From Halobacillus litoralis (GTDB lineage Bacteria > Bacillota > Bacilli > Bacillales > Halobacillaceae): a stretch of 64,000 bases of DNA. Position numbers and translations under genes: made by a program. The stretch covers positions 67,001 through 131,000 of the forward strand of contig NZ_CP129016.1 in the NCBI RefSeq assembly GCF_020524085.2, given 5' to 3'. Under the pieces are notes generated by a model. It made no database searches. It saw nothing but the letters and a program-made list of their open reading frames with translations, and was not told where the DNA came from. Each line of letters starts with the position of its first letter. Position 1 is the first letter of the stretch. This document shows positions 33,491 through 43,257 of this stretch, piece by piece.

Positions 33491-35116
33491 TTAATCTTGG
33501 TCTGGTTTATCTTCCGGGGCCTCAAGAGCCGAACGTTTTTTCTTCTTCTTACGGTTTTTCCAACGTCTAATATGAATCGTACTCGGTTCATAATCATCAG
33601 ACTCACGTATATCTGTATTGGATGCTTTCATGAATGACCACGCAAGTAAGAACATAATTACAATCAGTGGGAATCCACCGACGATACTTGCTGTCTGCAA
33701 TGTATCCAGTCCACCGAGGAACATAAGCGCAAGCGGCATCAAGCACAACGCGAACGCCCAGAAGAGACGGTTCCAACGTAAAGGTTCCCCTTCAACATTT
33801 TTCTGTACGACTGAAGCAAGAATGTAAGATGATGAATCGAAAGTCGTTGCAAGGAAAATGATCGCTAGAACAGTAAAGATTAATACCATAAATTTCGCTA
33901 ACGGTAGTTGGTTGATGATTTCAATAATGGTCGCAGGCGCACCATTCGCATCCATAAATGCGATGGCATCGAACTGTCCTGTCAACTGCATGTACAAACC
34001 GAAGTTCCCCATGATTCCGAAGAAAAGGATACAACCAAGCGTTCCGTACACCATAGTTCCAAGTACCATCTGACGAATCGTACGTCCTCTGGAAATACGT
34101 GCAACAAACAACCCAACAAACGGAGCGTACACAAGCCACCAAGCCCAGTAGAAAATGGTCCAATACTCAGGGAAGCTCGTTTTTTCAAACTGACCTAAAT
34201 TTCCGAACGGCTCCATCCAAGTCGCCATCCTGAAGAAATTGTCCGCCAGCATACCCAACGCGTTAAATGTTGTCTCACTGATGAATCGCGTCGGTCCGAA
34301 AATAAAAATAAATGCAAGCAAGAAAATAGACAGCCACAAGTTCACATCACTGAGTACTTTGATTCCACGTTTAAGCCCAGAATATGAGCTTATAGCGAAA
34401 ATTAATGTACACAGTACCATAATTACTGTTTTAAGGCCTAAGTTTGCTGGAATACCAGTCAAGCTGTTAACTCCTTGAGCAATCATCGGTGTACCGAGGG
34501 CAAGCGTCGTTCCTGCTCCCCCTAAAAGTCCAAACATGAATAAAACATCAATGATGTTTCCTAGAGGACCATCGACAGAATCACCCAAAACAGGCCGTAC
34601 AGCTTCACTGACTTTAAGGACAGGTTTTTTTCTAACATAGTAGAAATAAGCGATCGGGAGAGCTGGCAGTGTGTAAATAGCCCATGCAATCGGTCCCCAG
34701 TGGAACATTCCATAAGCGGACGCCCATTGAATGGCCTCTTTAGATCCAGGCTCTATGCCAAAAGGAGGTCCCTGATAATAATAGGCCCATTCAATCACTG
34801 CCCAGTATAGGATACTAGAACCGATTCCGGCAGCAAATAGCATCGCCGCCCAAGAGAATGTGTTGAACTCAGGCTTTTCTCCTTCGTCCCCTAGTTTAAT
34901 CGATCCATTTTTACTAAAAGCAACATAAACAAGAAAAGCGAAAATAACAAAGCCCATAATCATATAAAGGACACCAAAATTTTCCGTCATGAACGTATTT
35001 GCTTGTGATACAACCTCTTTACCGGCTTCTGGGAAGAGGATCAGTGGTAACGTAACACCGAGTAACAACACAAGAGCGCCGATAAACGTTGGCCAATCAA
35101 TTAATTTTGTTTTCAA
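33491..35116 (-). CDS. BCCT-family compatible-solute transporter
   Basis: A 541-aa secondary carrier with about twelve membrane segments. The BCCT signature region YWTIFYWAWWLVYAPFVGLFVARISRGRTIRQ and an upstream tryptophan-rich WAYYYQGPPFG segment are clear. It takes up glycine betaine or a related trimethylammonium compound with Na+ and suits life in salt. The C-terminal 40 residues are strongly basic then acidic, the sort of tail that senses osmotic stress in BetP. The start is taken as TTG at 35116 with AAAGGA 10 nt upstream; an open frame extends 21 codons further without an SD. Confidence 0.92.
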   Translation of the reverse strand: MKTKLIDWPTFIGALVLLLGVTLPLILFPEAGKEVVSQANTFMTENFGVLYMIMGFVIFAFLVYVAFSKNGSIKLGDEGEKPEFNTFSWAAMLFAAGIGSSILYWAVIEWAYYYQGPPFGIEPGSKEAIQWASAYGMFHWGPIAWAIYTLPALPIAYFYYVRKKPVLKVSEAVRPVLGDSVDGPLGNIIDVLFMFGLLGGAGTTLALGTPMIAQGVNSLTGIPANLGLKTVIMVLCTLIFAISSYSGLKRGIKVLSDVNLWLSIFLLAFIFIFGPTRFISETTFNALGMLADNFFRMATWMEPFGNLGQFEKTSFPEYWTIFYWAWWLVYAPFVGLFVARISRGRTIRQMVLGTMVYGTLGCILFFGIMGNFGLYMQLTGQFDAIAFMDANGAPATIIEIINQLPLAKFMVLIFTVLAIIFLATTFDSSSYILASVVQKNVEGEPLRWNRLFWAFALCLMPLALMFLGGLDTLQTASIVGGFPLIVIMFLLAWSFMKASNTDIRESDDYEPSTIHIRRWKNRKKKKKRSALEAPEDKPDQD

Positions 35117-35368
35117 ATGACATACATCCTTTCTACTTCTTCCTTCATTAGTTTGTTCTGCATGAGGTAAATCATTCAACTTTGGGGGTATGTACGGAGA
35201 AAAACACGAGCTTCATTCTAACAAGTGTAAAGACAGAAGGCAAATGCGTATGTATGTTTTATACCCTATCCAGGAGAAAAGTAACGCCATCTTTGTCGTT
35301 AATTGACAAAAAGTAAAGAAAAGTGGAAAGTAAAAAGAAAGAAACCGTAGAGATGAGGTGGGAAAATC

Positions 35369-35641
35369 GTGTCCGAACAGAAGAAAAAGTGGGATGATCG
35401 TCTTAATCCTTTATATTTCCCACTCTTTACAGCCATTCCAGCGGAAAGTTGGCTTACACTCAAGCCCTCTCCCTTTTCCGGCGTTGAAGTAACCTTATAT
35501 ATTATTGGTGTACTTTTTTTAATATTTGCAGGAGCCGTTGAAACAAACAGTGAGGAAGGAAAACACAGAACCATTGGTTACATTTACTTATTGTCCGCGT
35601 TGATATTCGGAAGTATTGGGCTGTTCAAATGGCTCACTTAA
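35369..35641 (+). CDS. Two-TM membrane protein of unknown function
   Basis: A 90-aa protein: soluble N-terminus containing KWDDRLNPLYFPLFTAIPAESW, then membrane segments at about 38-56 and 68-87. The start is GTG with GAGGTGGG about 8 nt upstream. It converges on the gene at 35645 with only 3 bp between stops. Confidence 0.65.
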   Translation: MSEQKKKWDDRLNPLYFPLFTAIPAESWLTLKPSPFSGVEVTLYIIGVLFLIFAGAVETNSEEGKHRTIGYIYLLSALIFGSIGLFKWLT

Positions 35642-35644
35642 TTT

Positions 35645-35899
35645 TTAAATAAAAAACAACCAGGGAAGAATCATAGGGATCAAAATGATAATGGTAACAA
35701 TTAGCCAAGCACTTGAATTTTCACTTGTCAGTTGTTTGCGATAAGACATCCCCCAAGCTAAAAATAACAGTACCGTCATCATAATGCTTCGCAAATGGAA
35801 TTCCCCGTCTTTATTGTTCATGAAAATATATACAGCACCTTCGGCTAAAATCAAAATCCCGACGATGATATTAAAAATATGCGTAAACCATTTATTCAT
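35645..35899 (-). CDS. Small membrane protein of unknown function
   Basis: An 84-aa protein with three hydrophobic segments (about 6-26, 38-52, 62-83) and short charged loops. AGGAGG lies 8 nt before the ATG, supporting it as a gene. I do not recognise a family. Confidence 0.7.
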   Translation of the reverse strand: MNKWFTHIFNIIVGILILAEGAVYIFMNNKDGEFHLRSIMMTVLLFLAWGMSYRKQLTSENSSAWLIVTIIILIPMILPWLFFI

Positions 35900-36032
35900 G
35901 GATCACAGACCTCCTTACATCCTCTATTATCTTTATCCTTTCCAAGTATATTACAACCTCATCCATAAGGAAAAGAACAAAACAACCATGTAGAATAACC
36001 CCTCCACTATCCTCTCACTAACTTTATTCAAC

Positions 36033-36569
36033 AATATGGCAGGATTGCGCAAGACTTGATTTCGAGAGGTTCTGGGTTCGTTATCTGGTTAAGCGTCAGG
36101 GGGTGGCTGGGAATCTACTCGCTTTCCTGTGGGGGAGTGGCGAGCTTCCTCGGACTTCGTCCTCCGGGATCTCGCCTATCTCCTTTCTCCCACGGGAGTC
36201 TCGCAGCTTCCCAACCACCCCATTTGAAGATGAGAGAAACGAACCCTCATCGACGTATAGAGCGTCTCCTCATAACCACTGATTTAACGATGAAAAGCGG
36301 TCTATAAGGTTCTCATAAACGGTATTCCTGAGCTTGGATGTTTACATGGCTTAAGCTCCTTTATACTGAAGAGCTGCTCATCCAGGAGCGTGTTTCGAGA
36401 GTCTAATATGTCCGGGGGCGGAGGAGAATGGCGAGACTCCTGCGGGAAAGAAGTGCATGGTGAGACCCCGCAGGACGCAGTCCGAGGAGGCTCACCGCGC
36501 TCCCGCGGAAAGCGAGCTATTCCCCGCAGCCCCATCCACTCAACTAAGTCTCGAAGCGGAGCCTTCCAA
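36033..36569. repeat. Dispersed intergenic repeat, large composite copy
   Basis: The left terminus ATATGGCAGGATTGCGCAAGACTTGATTTCGAG is followed by the GC-rich module (36105-36230, nearly identical to that at 7550-7680), a unique middle, then a second GC-rich module in another form (36410-36545: GAATGGCGAGACTCCTGCGGG, CGCTCCCGCGGAAAGCGAG) and the right terminus AGTCTCGAAGCGGAGCCTTCC. It fills the 35927-36600 gap. Open frames inside are not genes. Confidence 0.8.
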
Positions 36570-36599
36570 AATAGGGAGCTATTGTGGAGGATGGAGAAA

Positions 36600-36636
36600 T
36601 AAAAAAACCGGTTGGAATGGGGTTCCAACCGGTTAG
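36600..36636 (-). terminator. Terminator overlapping the stop codon of the next gene
   Basis: A 12-bp stem AACCGGTTGGAA / TTCCAACCGGTT with a 5-nt loop and T7 on the minus strand; the stop codon of the gene at 36633 lies in the stem. Confidence 0.9.
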
Positions 36637-37055
36637 AGTGTTTCAATTAATCCTTTAAGATCCTGAGTCATTTCATACATGGTCCCACTTTCACGAAGAA
36701 TCTTCCAATAACCTTCGTAGAAATACACTTCCAATAAGGTATTTCCCTCGCACGAAAGCTTAAGTGCCCCTTCCACTTCTGAGGCTGTAGACACTCCCTG
36801 CCTAGGGGGGCTGTTCTTCATTGCTTCCAGAAACTTGCGCACTTCCTTTTCCTTCTCTAGTTTGTATGCTCTTCTTTCAGTTTCTAAATCGTAGTATGTG
36901 ATTGTGACAGGCCTTTCATATTCAGTCCAATGATAGGGAGTTATATGATCTTGGTTGAACGCTACAGGATTGAAGAAATACCTTTGATCGATGTATATGT
37001 AGGCACAAAACACGACAATGATAAGTCCACCAAAAACGAACAATTTTTTTCCCAT
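36633..37055 (-). CDS. Membrane-anchored protein of unknown function
   Basis: A 140-aa protein with one N-terminal membrane segment (about 5-22, FVFGGLIIVVFCAYIYI) followed by a soluble outer part with RPVTITYYDLETERRAYKLEKEKEVRKFLEAM and a later strand pair. No lipobox. I do not recognise the family. It stands alone between a repeat element and the aldehyde dehydrogenase terminator. Confidence 0.7.
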   Translation of the reverse strand: MGKKLFVFGGLIIVVFCAYIYIDQRYFFNPVAFNQDHITPYHWTEYERPVTITYYDLETERRAYKLEKEKEVRKFLEAMKNSPPRQGVSTASEVEGALKLSCEGNTLLEVYFYEGYWKILRESGTMYEMTQDLKGLIETL

Positions 37056-37153
37056 TCTTCCACCTCTTCAAAATCCATCCTCGTGCATCTACATTTTATA
37101 CGAATAAAAAGAGGTGTTGGTTTCATTTTTTTCAAAATACTTCCTGTTTAAAA

Positions 37154-37190
37154 AAAGAAAAAGGCGGAGTCAGTTCTCCGCCTTTTTCTA
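37154..37190 (-). terminator. Terminator of the aldehyde dehydrogenase gene
   Basis: A 12-bp stem AAAAAGGCGGAG / CTCCGCCTTTTT with a 6-nt loop, T-rich on the minus strand, directly after the stop. Confidence 0.9.
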
Positions 37191-37192
37191 TC

Positions 37193-38626
37193 TTATAATT
37201 TAGGATAACCTAAAACTGTTTTTACTTCTAAATATTCTTCAATCCCATAATCACCCCATTCTCTTCCTATACCAGACTGTTTATATCCACCAAATGGTGC
37301 GGCGAAGTCTGCTTCTGCATCATTGATCTTTACTCTTCCCGCTCGGATACTGGAGGCAACCTTCGCGAGTGTCTGTTCATCTTCCCCGAACACATACCCT
37401 GCAAGACCATATTTAACATCATTGGAAATTTCAATGGCTTCTTCTATCGTGTCATAGGTAATCAAGCAGGTGACCGGGCCGAATATCTCCTCTTGGGCGA
37501 TGACCATATCATTATTCACATCTGTGAACACTGTAGGTTTGGCATAATATCCTTTGTCTAATCCTTCAGGCTTCCCTGTTCCTCCTACAAGAAGTGTAGC
37601 CCCTTCTTCTTGCCCTTTTTCAATATATGATTGAACGGTGTCCCACTGTTTTTTTGAAACTAATGGACCGATATGGTTATCTCCTTGAGGATCGCCGACA
37701 GGGAATTCTGGAAGCACTTTTTTAATAGCCTCTTCAAATGAGTCTTTCATAGAAGAAGGCACTAGTACTCTTGTGGCAGCTGAACAAACCTGGCCACTAT
37801 TTGTAGCAATGTGACTGACAGCAGCACGAGCCGCTTTTTCAACATCAGCATCTTCAAGCACTACTAATGGAGATTTCCCTCCCAGTTCAAGTGCGACGTT
37901 AGCGATGCGTTCAGATGCATTCTGCATGATTTTTTGACCTACAGCACCAGAGCCCGTAAATGATACAAAATCGATATCTGGATGAGAGCTGATGCCATCA
38001 CCAATAACTGAACCCGATCCATTCACTAAGTTGAAAGCTCCTTTGGGTACACCGACCTTATCAAAGATTTCAGTTAATATGATGGCCGCAAAAGGTGTCA
38101 ACTCTGCCGGTTTCGCAACCACGGGACTTCCCGCAGCAAACGCACTGGCGATTTTAGTTGAAATTTGGTTTGTTGGGAAATTCCATGGGGTGATCAAGCC
38201 ACTGACGCCCACCGAATCCTTCATGACCGTATGGCCTCCGCGATCTTCAATAAATGAAAAATCTCTTAACGATTCTGCCGCTTGTGAAAAATGATTATAT
38301 CCCATCATATAATGAATGTTTTCAGAAATGGATTTGGGTGAACCCAATTCTTCCGTAATCGTCTCAATAATTTCTTCTTTACGGTTCTCATATTCAGCAG
38401 CTATGTTTTCGAGCATTTTAATTCTTTCTTCTTTAGAGGTTTGAGAGAAGGATGGAAAAGCATCCCGTGCCGCCTGCACCGCCTTATCCAAATCCTCTTT
38501 CGTTCCAAGACTAATGGTACCGATGACTTCTTCTGTTGCAGGGTTGATGACATCCTCTGTTTCGTTTCCTGTAGATTCTACCCATTCACCGTTTATATAA
38601 TGCTTTAAGTAGTTGCGCATTTTCAT
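37193..38626 (-). CDS. NAD(P)-dependent aldehyde dehydrogenase
   Basis: A 477-aa ALDH-superfamily enzyme. From the chosen start, catalytic Cys281 is in [11 protein letters not shown] and the general base Glu247 in LELGGKSP; the cofactor motif FTGSGAVG and the late EEIFGPV are present. The opening [11 protein letters not shown] is the standard N-terminus, which places the start at 38626 (AAAGGAG 8 nt upstream) or at the ATG two codons later. The preference for an aldehyde substrate is not evident. No betaine-choline genes adjoin it. Confidence 0.92.
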   Translation of the reverse strand: MKMRNYLKHYINGEWVESTGNETEDVINPATEEVIGTISLGTKEDLDKAVQAARDAFPSFSQTSKEERIKMLENIAAEYENRKEEIIETITEELGSPKSISENIHYMMGYNHFSQAAESLRDFSFIEDRGGHTVMKDSVGVSGLITPWNFPTNQISTKIASAFAAGSPVVAKPAELTPFAAIILTEIFDKVGVPKGAFNLVNGSGSVIGDGISSHPDIDFVSFTGSGAVGQKIMQNASERIANVALELGGKSPLVVLEDADVEKAARAAVSHIATNSGQVCSAATRVLVPSSMKDSFEEAIKKVLPEFPVGDPQGDNHIGPLVSKKQWDTVQSYIEKGQEEGATLLVGGTGKPEGLDKGYYAKPTVFTDVNNDMVIAQEEIFGPVTCLITYDTIEEAIEISNDVKYGLAGYVFGEDEQTLAKVASSIRAGRVKINDAEADFAAPFGGYKQSGIGREWGDYGIEEYLEVKTVLGYPKL

Positions 38627-38775
38627 TTCTCCTTCTCCTTTATTGAAAGAAAATTTTATTTTACTTGCTACATGGAGAATGTATCCGAATTTTCCCATTT
38701 CGAAACATGAGCATGCTTTCCAAACGGCTTTCACTCGACTATAATGGGGAGAACAAAAAGGAAGGATGAGTGTTG

Positions 38776-39672
38776 ATGACTTCGACCAACCAACAAATTC
38801 AACATTACTTAACCAAGAATGAGGATAAAGCGCGCTTGCTCGTCAGTTGTCCAGACAAACCAGGAATCGTTTCCAGCATCTCAACATTCCTCTATGAACA
38901 CGGAGCAAACATTGTGGAATCAAATCAATTTACGACAGATCATGAAGAAGGAACTTTTTTCCTACGTATCGTATTCGCTTCAGAAAATATGAAGTCCAAG
39001 GAAGAAACAATCAAAGCAGACTTCCATGCCCTTGCAGATCAATTTGAGATGACCTGGCGAATGACTTTCCTGCATGAACTGAAACGCACGGCTATCTTTG
39101 TATCCAAGGAACTTCATTGCTTGCGTGAACTTTTATATGAATGGGAAAGCGGTGACCTCGTGACGGACATTCCACTCGTGATCAGTAACCATGAATCAGC
39201 GAGGGAAATTGTCGAGTCGTTTGGTATACCTTTTTATTATATTCCTGCAAATAAAGAGATCCGTGAAGAGGTAGAAGAGCAGCAGTTGGATTTGCTAAAA
39301 GAGTACAATATCGATTTAATTATCTTAGCCAGATACATGCAAATCCTCACCCCTAAGTTTGTAGACAGTCATCCATCTAAGATTATTAACATTCACCACT
39401 CCTTCTTGCCCGCATTCATCGGTGCTAACCCTCACAAACGCGCTTACAAACGTGGGGTCAAGTTGATTGGAGCCACTTCCCATTATGTTACAGACGATCT
39501 CGATGAAGGACCGATCATCGAACAAGATGTAATCAGAGTTGACCATAGGAACAGTGTGAATGATCTAAAGAAAAAAGGACGTTTAATCGAACGCAGTGTA
39601 CTGAACAGAGCCGTTAAATGGGCCCTTGAGGATCGTGTGATCGTTCATAAAAATAAAACCATTGTCTTATAA
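38776..39672 (+). CDS. purU: Formyltetrahydrofolate deformylase
   Basis: A 298-aa enzyme that hydrolyses 10-formyl-THF to formate and THF. An ACT domain is at residues about 15-95 ([31 protein letters not shown]), and a formyltransferase-type catalytic domain follows with [48 protein letters not shown], containing the catalytic Asn-His-Asp set. Close in length to B. subtilis YkkE. The ATG at 38776 is used; a GTG at 38770 is also possible. Single gene. Confidence 0.95.
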   Translation: MTSTNQQIQHYLTKNEDKARLLVSCPDKPGIVSSISTFLYEHGANIVESNQFTTDHEEGTFFLRIVFASENMKSKEETIKADFHALADQFEMTWRMTFLHELKRTAIFVSKELHCLRELLYEWESGDLVTDIPLVISNHESAREIVESFGIPFYYIPANKEIREEVEEQQLDLLKEYNIDLIILARYMQILTPKFVDSHPSKIINIHHSFLPAFIGANPHKRAYKRGVKLIGATSHYVTDDLDEGPIIEQDVIRVDHRNSVNDLKKKGRLIERSVLNRAVKWALEDRVIVHKNKTIVL

Positions 39673-39684
39673 AGGCTTGCCTAG

Positions 39685-39722
39685 AAAGAAGGACCTGACT
39701 GGTTACGTCTGGTCCTTTCTTC
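39685..39722 (+). terminator. Terminator of purU
   Basis: AAGAAGGACC and GGTCCTTTCTT form an imperfect stem, with a further TGAC/GTCT pairing inside the loop. Confidence 0.6.
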
Positions 39723-39755
39723 TGAGTACATAATAGATAGGCAAGTCATCTCTTT

Positions 39756-39790
39756 CCCCACATAAAATGCAATAAGCATTTTATGTGGGG
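39756..39790 (+). promoter_or_regulatory. Perfect 15-bp hairpin over the ribosome-binding region of the next gene
   Basis: CCCCACATAAAATGC, loop AATAA, GCATTTTATGTGGGG. The 3' arm ends in the G-run (seven G in all) that appears to serve as the SD for the ATG at 39800. In mRNA it would hide the SD. It has no T tail in either direction of use for that gene, so it is not a simple terminator. Confidence 0.6.
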
Positions 39791-39799
39791 GGGATAGGA

Positions 39800-40295
39800 A
39801 TGAATCACATCGTAAGAACTGGTGAAACCTTAGCACAAATTTCAAAAGATTATCGTACGCCCTTGAGAGATATCCTGGCGGCCAACCAAATAGCAAACCC
39901 GAATATGATTTTCCCCGGTCAAAGAATCCATATCCCAGGTTTTCCGAACCCAGATACAATCCCATATCGGATTGAAGTATCTACAGCCAACCGTCGATTG
40001 CGGTTATACAAAAATGGTACGTTGCAAAAAGAATTCCCTATCGCTGTAGGACGTATGCTCTCAGCAACTCCTGCAGGAAACTTCTTCATTATTAACAAAG
40101 CTCCAAATCCCAGGAGGACCTTATGGAACGATGTGGATGAGTTTATCCAAACAGCATTATGGCATTCATGGGACTAATAATCCTTCCTCTATCGGAAAAG
40201 CAGTATCTAAAGGGTGTATCCGGATGTTTAATAAAGATGTAGAAGAATTAGCAAGAACCATCCCTCTGGGAACTCCTGTTACCATCACACCTTAA
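39800..40295 (+). pseudogene. LysM / L,D-transpeptidase (YkuD family), broken by a +1 shift
   Basis: Residues 1-45 are a LysM domain (HIVRTGETLAQISKDYRTPLRD... MIFPGQRIHIPG) followed by an L,D-transpeptidase domain ([30 protein letters not shown]). Near 40110 the frame breaks at AATCCCAGGAGG; dropping one C gives [13 protein letters not shown] and continues through the catalytic [20 protein letters not shown] to a TAA at 40293-40295. Corrected length is about 164 aa, normal for YkuD-type enzymes that cross-link peptidoglycan (spore coat or wall). As read, it loses the catalytic His and Cys. Confidence 0.85.
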
Positions 40296-40300
40296 GCAGA

Positions 40301-40332
40301 CCAAAAAAGTCGATGGACATCCATCGACTTCC
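40301..40332 (-). terminator. Terminator between L,D-transpeptidase and RNase H-like genes
   Basis: A 10-bp stem AAGTCGATGG / CCATCGACTT with a 4-nt loop and T6 on the minus strand. Confidence 0.85.
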
Positions 40333-40337
40333 CACCT

Positions 40338-40994
40338 TCATTCCAACTCCGAACGACTTGTCACCTCTACTCCCTTCAGAGCCTGTGTAGCAAGTCTGTC
40401 CGCTTCTCCATTATCTTTCATGGAAATAACCTCGAAAGAAGGCACAATTCCCATCTGCTTTAGTTTTTCATCAATACGGTCCGCCCAATCATTCAAAGCC
40501 TCTTCCATCGTCGGCCACTCATCATTCAGTTGTTTGATCACAACTTGAGAGTCTCCTAAGAACCGGACGGGTATATGATGTACCCCCATAAAATCCAATT
40601 CTTGAATGGCTAAATGTAAGGCTGCGTACTCCGCCTCATTATTTGTATCTAACTCATCAACAAGGGCATTCATTCGAAAACGCTTGGCTTTCCCACTTTG
40701 AGTATAATAGATGACACAACCCAAACCTGCCTTACGCTCCTTTATTTCGTACCCACCATCAAAATAGACCGTAATATCATGAGGTTCCGTTTCAAGATCA
40801 TCCAAATATTTTTTTAAATCCTTCCGCTTCCATGTCGTATCATGATCGTCGATAAAGGTAATCGATTTGGCTCGACCTGTCTTTTCCAAATCCTCTGTTA
40901 TTAATAAGGCCTGCCCAATCGTCATCTCTTCTGACCTAAAGAAAGCTTCTGTTTTCTTCGGAGTTTTGTATGTAACTTCCAGTCTGATTTTCAC
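40338..40994 (-). CDS. RNase H-like domain protein (YpeP type)
   Basis: A 218-aa protein with an N-terminal 75-residue domain and a C-terminal RNase H fold. The acidic catalytic residues appear in order: Asp of TVYFDGGYE, Glu of TNNEAEYAAL, Asp of FLGDSQVV and Asp of NGEADRLATQAL. Such 'reverse-transcriptase-like' RNase HI proteins of bacilli cleave RNA in RNA-DNA hybrids or are inactive paralogues; here all four acids are kept. It is not a reverse transcriptase. Confidence 0.85.
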   Translation of the reverse strand: MKIRLEVTYKTPKKTEAFFRSEEMTIGQALLITEDLEKTGRAKSITFIDDHDTTWKRKDLKKYLDDLETEPHDITVYFDGGYEIKERKAGLGCVIYYTQSGKAKRFRMNALVDELDTNNEAEYAALHLAIQELDFMGVHHIPVRFLGDSQVVIKQLNDEWPTMEEALNDWADRIDEKLKQMGIVPSFEVISMKDNGEADRLATQALKGVEVTSRSELE

Positions 40995-41060
40995 CCAAAC
41001 TCCACCCTCCCTAAAAGTTTTTCATGTATTTATTATGGTCTAATCATTTGAGATTATTTT

Positions 41061-41486
41061 TTATAGACGTTTGTAAAACCCTGTCGCTCTTCCCTCAAAT
41101 CCAAAGGAGTGATAGATCTCATGTGCCTTCTTTCGTTCCGTTCTGTTTCCACTATTCAACATAATGGTTTTAGCACCATGGGTGACCGCCCATTCCCCGG
41201 CTTTTTCCATGAGCATCTTCCCTATCCCTTTTCCCTGTTCCGTTTCAAGCACAACAAAAGCGATGACACGCACGTGTGGTTCATCTGTATGATACGCCTC
41301 GCTAAAAGTCATCCCGATCATGCCAAGTAGTTCGCCATTCTCTTCATAGACGTAGGTTTGGTAATGTTTTCGTGATAATATCCTTTGCAGCCTGTTTTTC
41401 ATCTGTTTTTCACTTGATGGATAACCGAGAGCCTCCATTAAAGGAACCATCCCGTCTGCATCTTCAGGCTTAACACACCGAATCAT
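41061..41486 (-). CDS. GNAT-family N-acetyltransferase
   Basis: A 141-aa acetyltransferase. Motif A VIAFVVLETEQGKGIGKMLMEKAGEWA contains the acetyl-CoA loop Q-G-K-G-I-G; NSGNRTERKKAHEIYHSFGFE is motif B. The acceptor is unknown. It is a monocistronic gene with a possible terminator after it (41528 belongs to the next gene). Confidence 0.88.
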   Translation of the reverse strand: MIRCVKPEDADGMVPLMEALGYPSSEKQMKNRLQRILSRKHYQTYVYEENGELLGMIGMTFSEAYHTDEPHVRVIAFVVLETEQGKGIGKMLMEKAGEWAVTHGAKTIMLNSGNRTERKKAHEIYHSFGFEGRATGFYKRL

Positions 41487-41527
41487 ATGCTCCTCCTTAT
41501 CCCCTTACTGAATTTTCCTTTTCAGCA

Positions 41528-41568
41528 TAACAAACCTGAAGGCCTTCCTCGACCTTCAGGTTTGTCAT
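41528..41568 (-). terminator. Terminator after the acyl-CoA synthetase gene
   Basis: A 13-bp perfect stem ACAAACCTGAAGG / CCTTCAGGTTTGT with a 10-nt loop. Confidence 0.75.
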
Positions 41569-41575
41569 CTTTCAC

Positions 41576-43150
41576 TTATTTCATAACGTTCTCTTTTTGA
41601 CGAAGCTCAACTCTTCGTATTTTTCCAGATGTGGTCTTCGGCAACTCTTGAATGAATTCCACTTTTCTAGGGTATTTGTAAGGCGCTGTCAATTCTTTCA
41701 CGTGATTTTGAAGGTCGGAAACCAACTCATCGTTTCCTTCAAACCCTTTTTGAAGGACGATGTAGGCCTTTACAACGTTTCCGCGAACTTCATCCGGGCT
41801 TGCAACCACGGCACATTCTTGGACAGCCTCATGTTTGACAAGAGCATCCTCTACTTCAAACGGCCCTATGGTATAACCGGAACTAATGATAATATCATCA
41901 CTCCTGCCTTCGAACCAAAAGTAACCCTCTTCATCCTTTTTAGCCTGATCACCTGTCACGTAATAATTGCCTCGGCGGGACATCTTTGTACGTTCAGGGT
42001 CTTTATAGTACTCTTTAAACAAGGCGGGGGTATCAAGATGGACGGCAATGTCTCCTACCTCACCAGCTTCTACAGGTGTACCCATTTCATCAATGATTTC
42101 GACCAGATTTCATGGCGTCGGCCGTCCCATAGACCCAGGGCGCACTTCCATATCCTTCATAATTCCAACAAGAAGCGTATTTTCTGTCTGGCCATAACCA
42201 TCTCGCACCGTTACATCATAATGTTTTTGGAACGTGTCGATGACTTCGCGATTTAATGGCTCTCCTGCAGATACCGCACTGTGCAGACCCTCTAATTTAT
42301 ATTCAGATAGATTGTCTACCTTAGCCATCAAACGATATTCAGTCGGAGTACAACAAAGAACATTCACTTTATGCTCATCCATCAAGCTTAAATACTTTTT
42401 AGGATCAAATTTACCTTGATATATCAGACCTTGTGCACCTGTTCCGAGCACAGAAAGGAAAGGACTCCATATCCACTTCTGCCATCCCGGCCCTGCTGTC
42501 GCCCAAACCGTATCTCCATCTTGAATCGCCAACCATTTATCAGCCGCCGTCTTCAAATGGGCATATCCCCATCCATGTGTATGGACCACACCTTTCGGAT
42601 TCCCTGTCGTACCAGAGGTGTAGGAAAGGAAGGCCATATCGTCTCTTGAAGTGTCCGCAAGCGACAACTCCTCACTATGATCATCCATTAGAGAATCAAG
42701 GTCACGCCACTTTTCTTTCGCCCCACCTACAGAAAAAGTAATCAAATCATTAAATTCATTCACGTCATAGAATTGGTCTGTATAGGGGTAATAGCTGACG
42801 ACACCACTCACTTCTCCGTGTGAAATTCTATACTGTAAATCCTTTGTTCTCAGCATTTCCGAACTCGGAATAACGACAAGTCCTACTTTAAGAGCCGCGA
42901 TGTACACCTGATAAGCTTCAATCAAGCGAGGAATCATGACGAGAACTTTGTCCCCTTGCTTCAAACCTTGTTCTAAGAAAGCGTTTCCAATTTTGTTCGC
43001 ATTTTTCATTAACTCTTCATATGTAACTTCTCTCTGGTCACCTTGTTCATTCAACCATAGCAAAGCTTTTCTTCCCGTTTCTTTTGCGTACTTCTCCATC
43101 TCAGAAACGACATTGTACCTTTCAGGAGCAATCAGTTCTTCTCTTTTCAT
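41576..43150 (-). pseudogene. Acyl-CoA synthetase (MbcS/AMP-ligase type) with an in-frame TGA
   Basis: The frame of 525 codons encodes an adenylate-forming ligase: P-loop YTSGTTGNPKGVVHTHG, the A5-like DGYGQTENT, YVTGDQAKKDEEGYFWFEGRSDD, the hinge region and the C-terminal lysine motif LPKTTSGKIRRVELR. It is interrupted only by TGA at 42110-42112, inside MGRPTP*NLVEIIDEMG, where the family has a glycine (PxPG). One base (GGA to TGA) explains it. The intact enzyme would activate a medium or branched short-chain acid as its CoA thioester. The TGA lies before the C-terminal catalytic domain, so the truncated product should be inactive. Selenocysteine is not plausible here. Confidence 0.85.
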
Positions 43151-43257
43151 ATAGCGGCCTCCTTTATTATGAGCGACTGTTCAGTTTGTCCATATCTATT
43201 ATAGCAATTTTTCTTAATATTTCAAATAATGAATTATAAATTAATCCTACCACTAAC

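Noticed and set aside
36302..36646. 114-codon open frame across the repeat at 36033
   Set aside because: Composed of repeat modules on the antisense strand; the product is low complexity and not conserved between copies.
40338..40994. Retroelement reverse transcriptase
   Set aside because: The gene has only an RNase H fold; the 'reverse transcriptase-like' name of the family is historical and there is no YxDD polymerase motif.
42110..42112. TGA read as selenocysteine
   Set aside because: No SECIS-like hairpin was recognised after it, the family has glycine here, and acyl-CoA synthetases are not selenoproteins.
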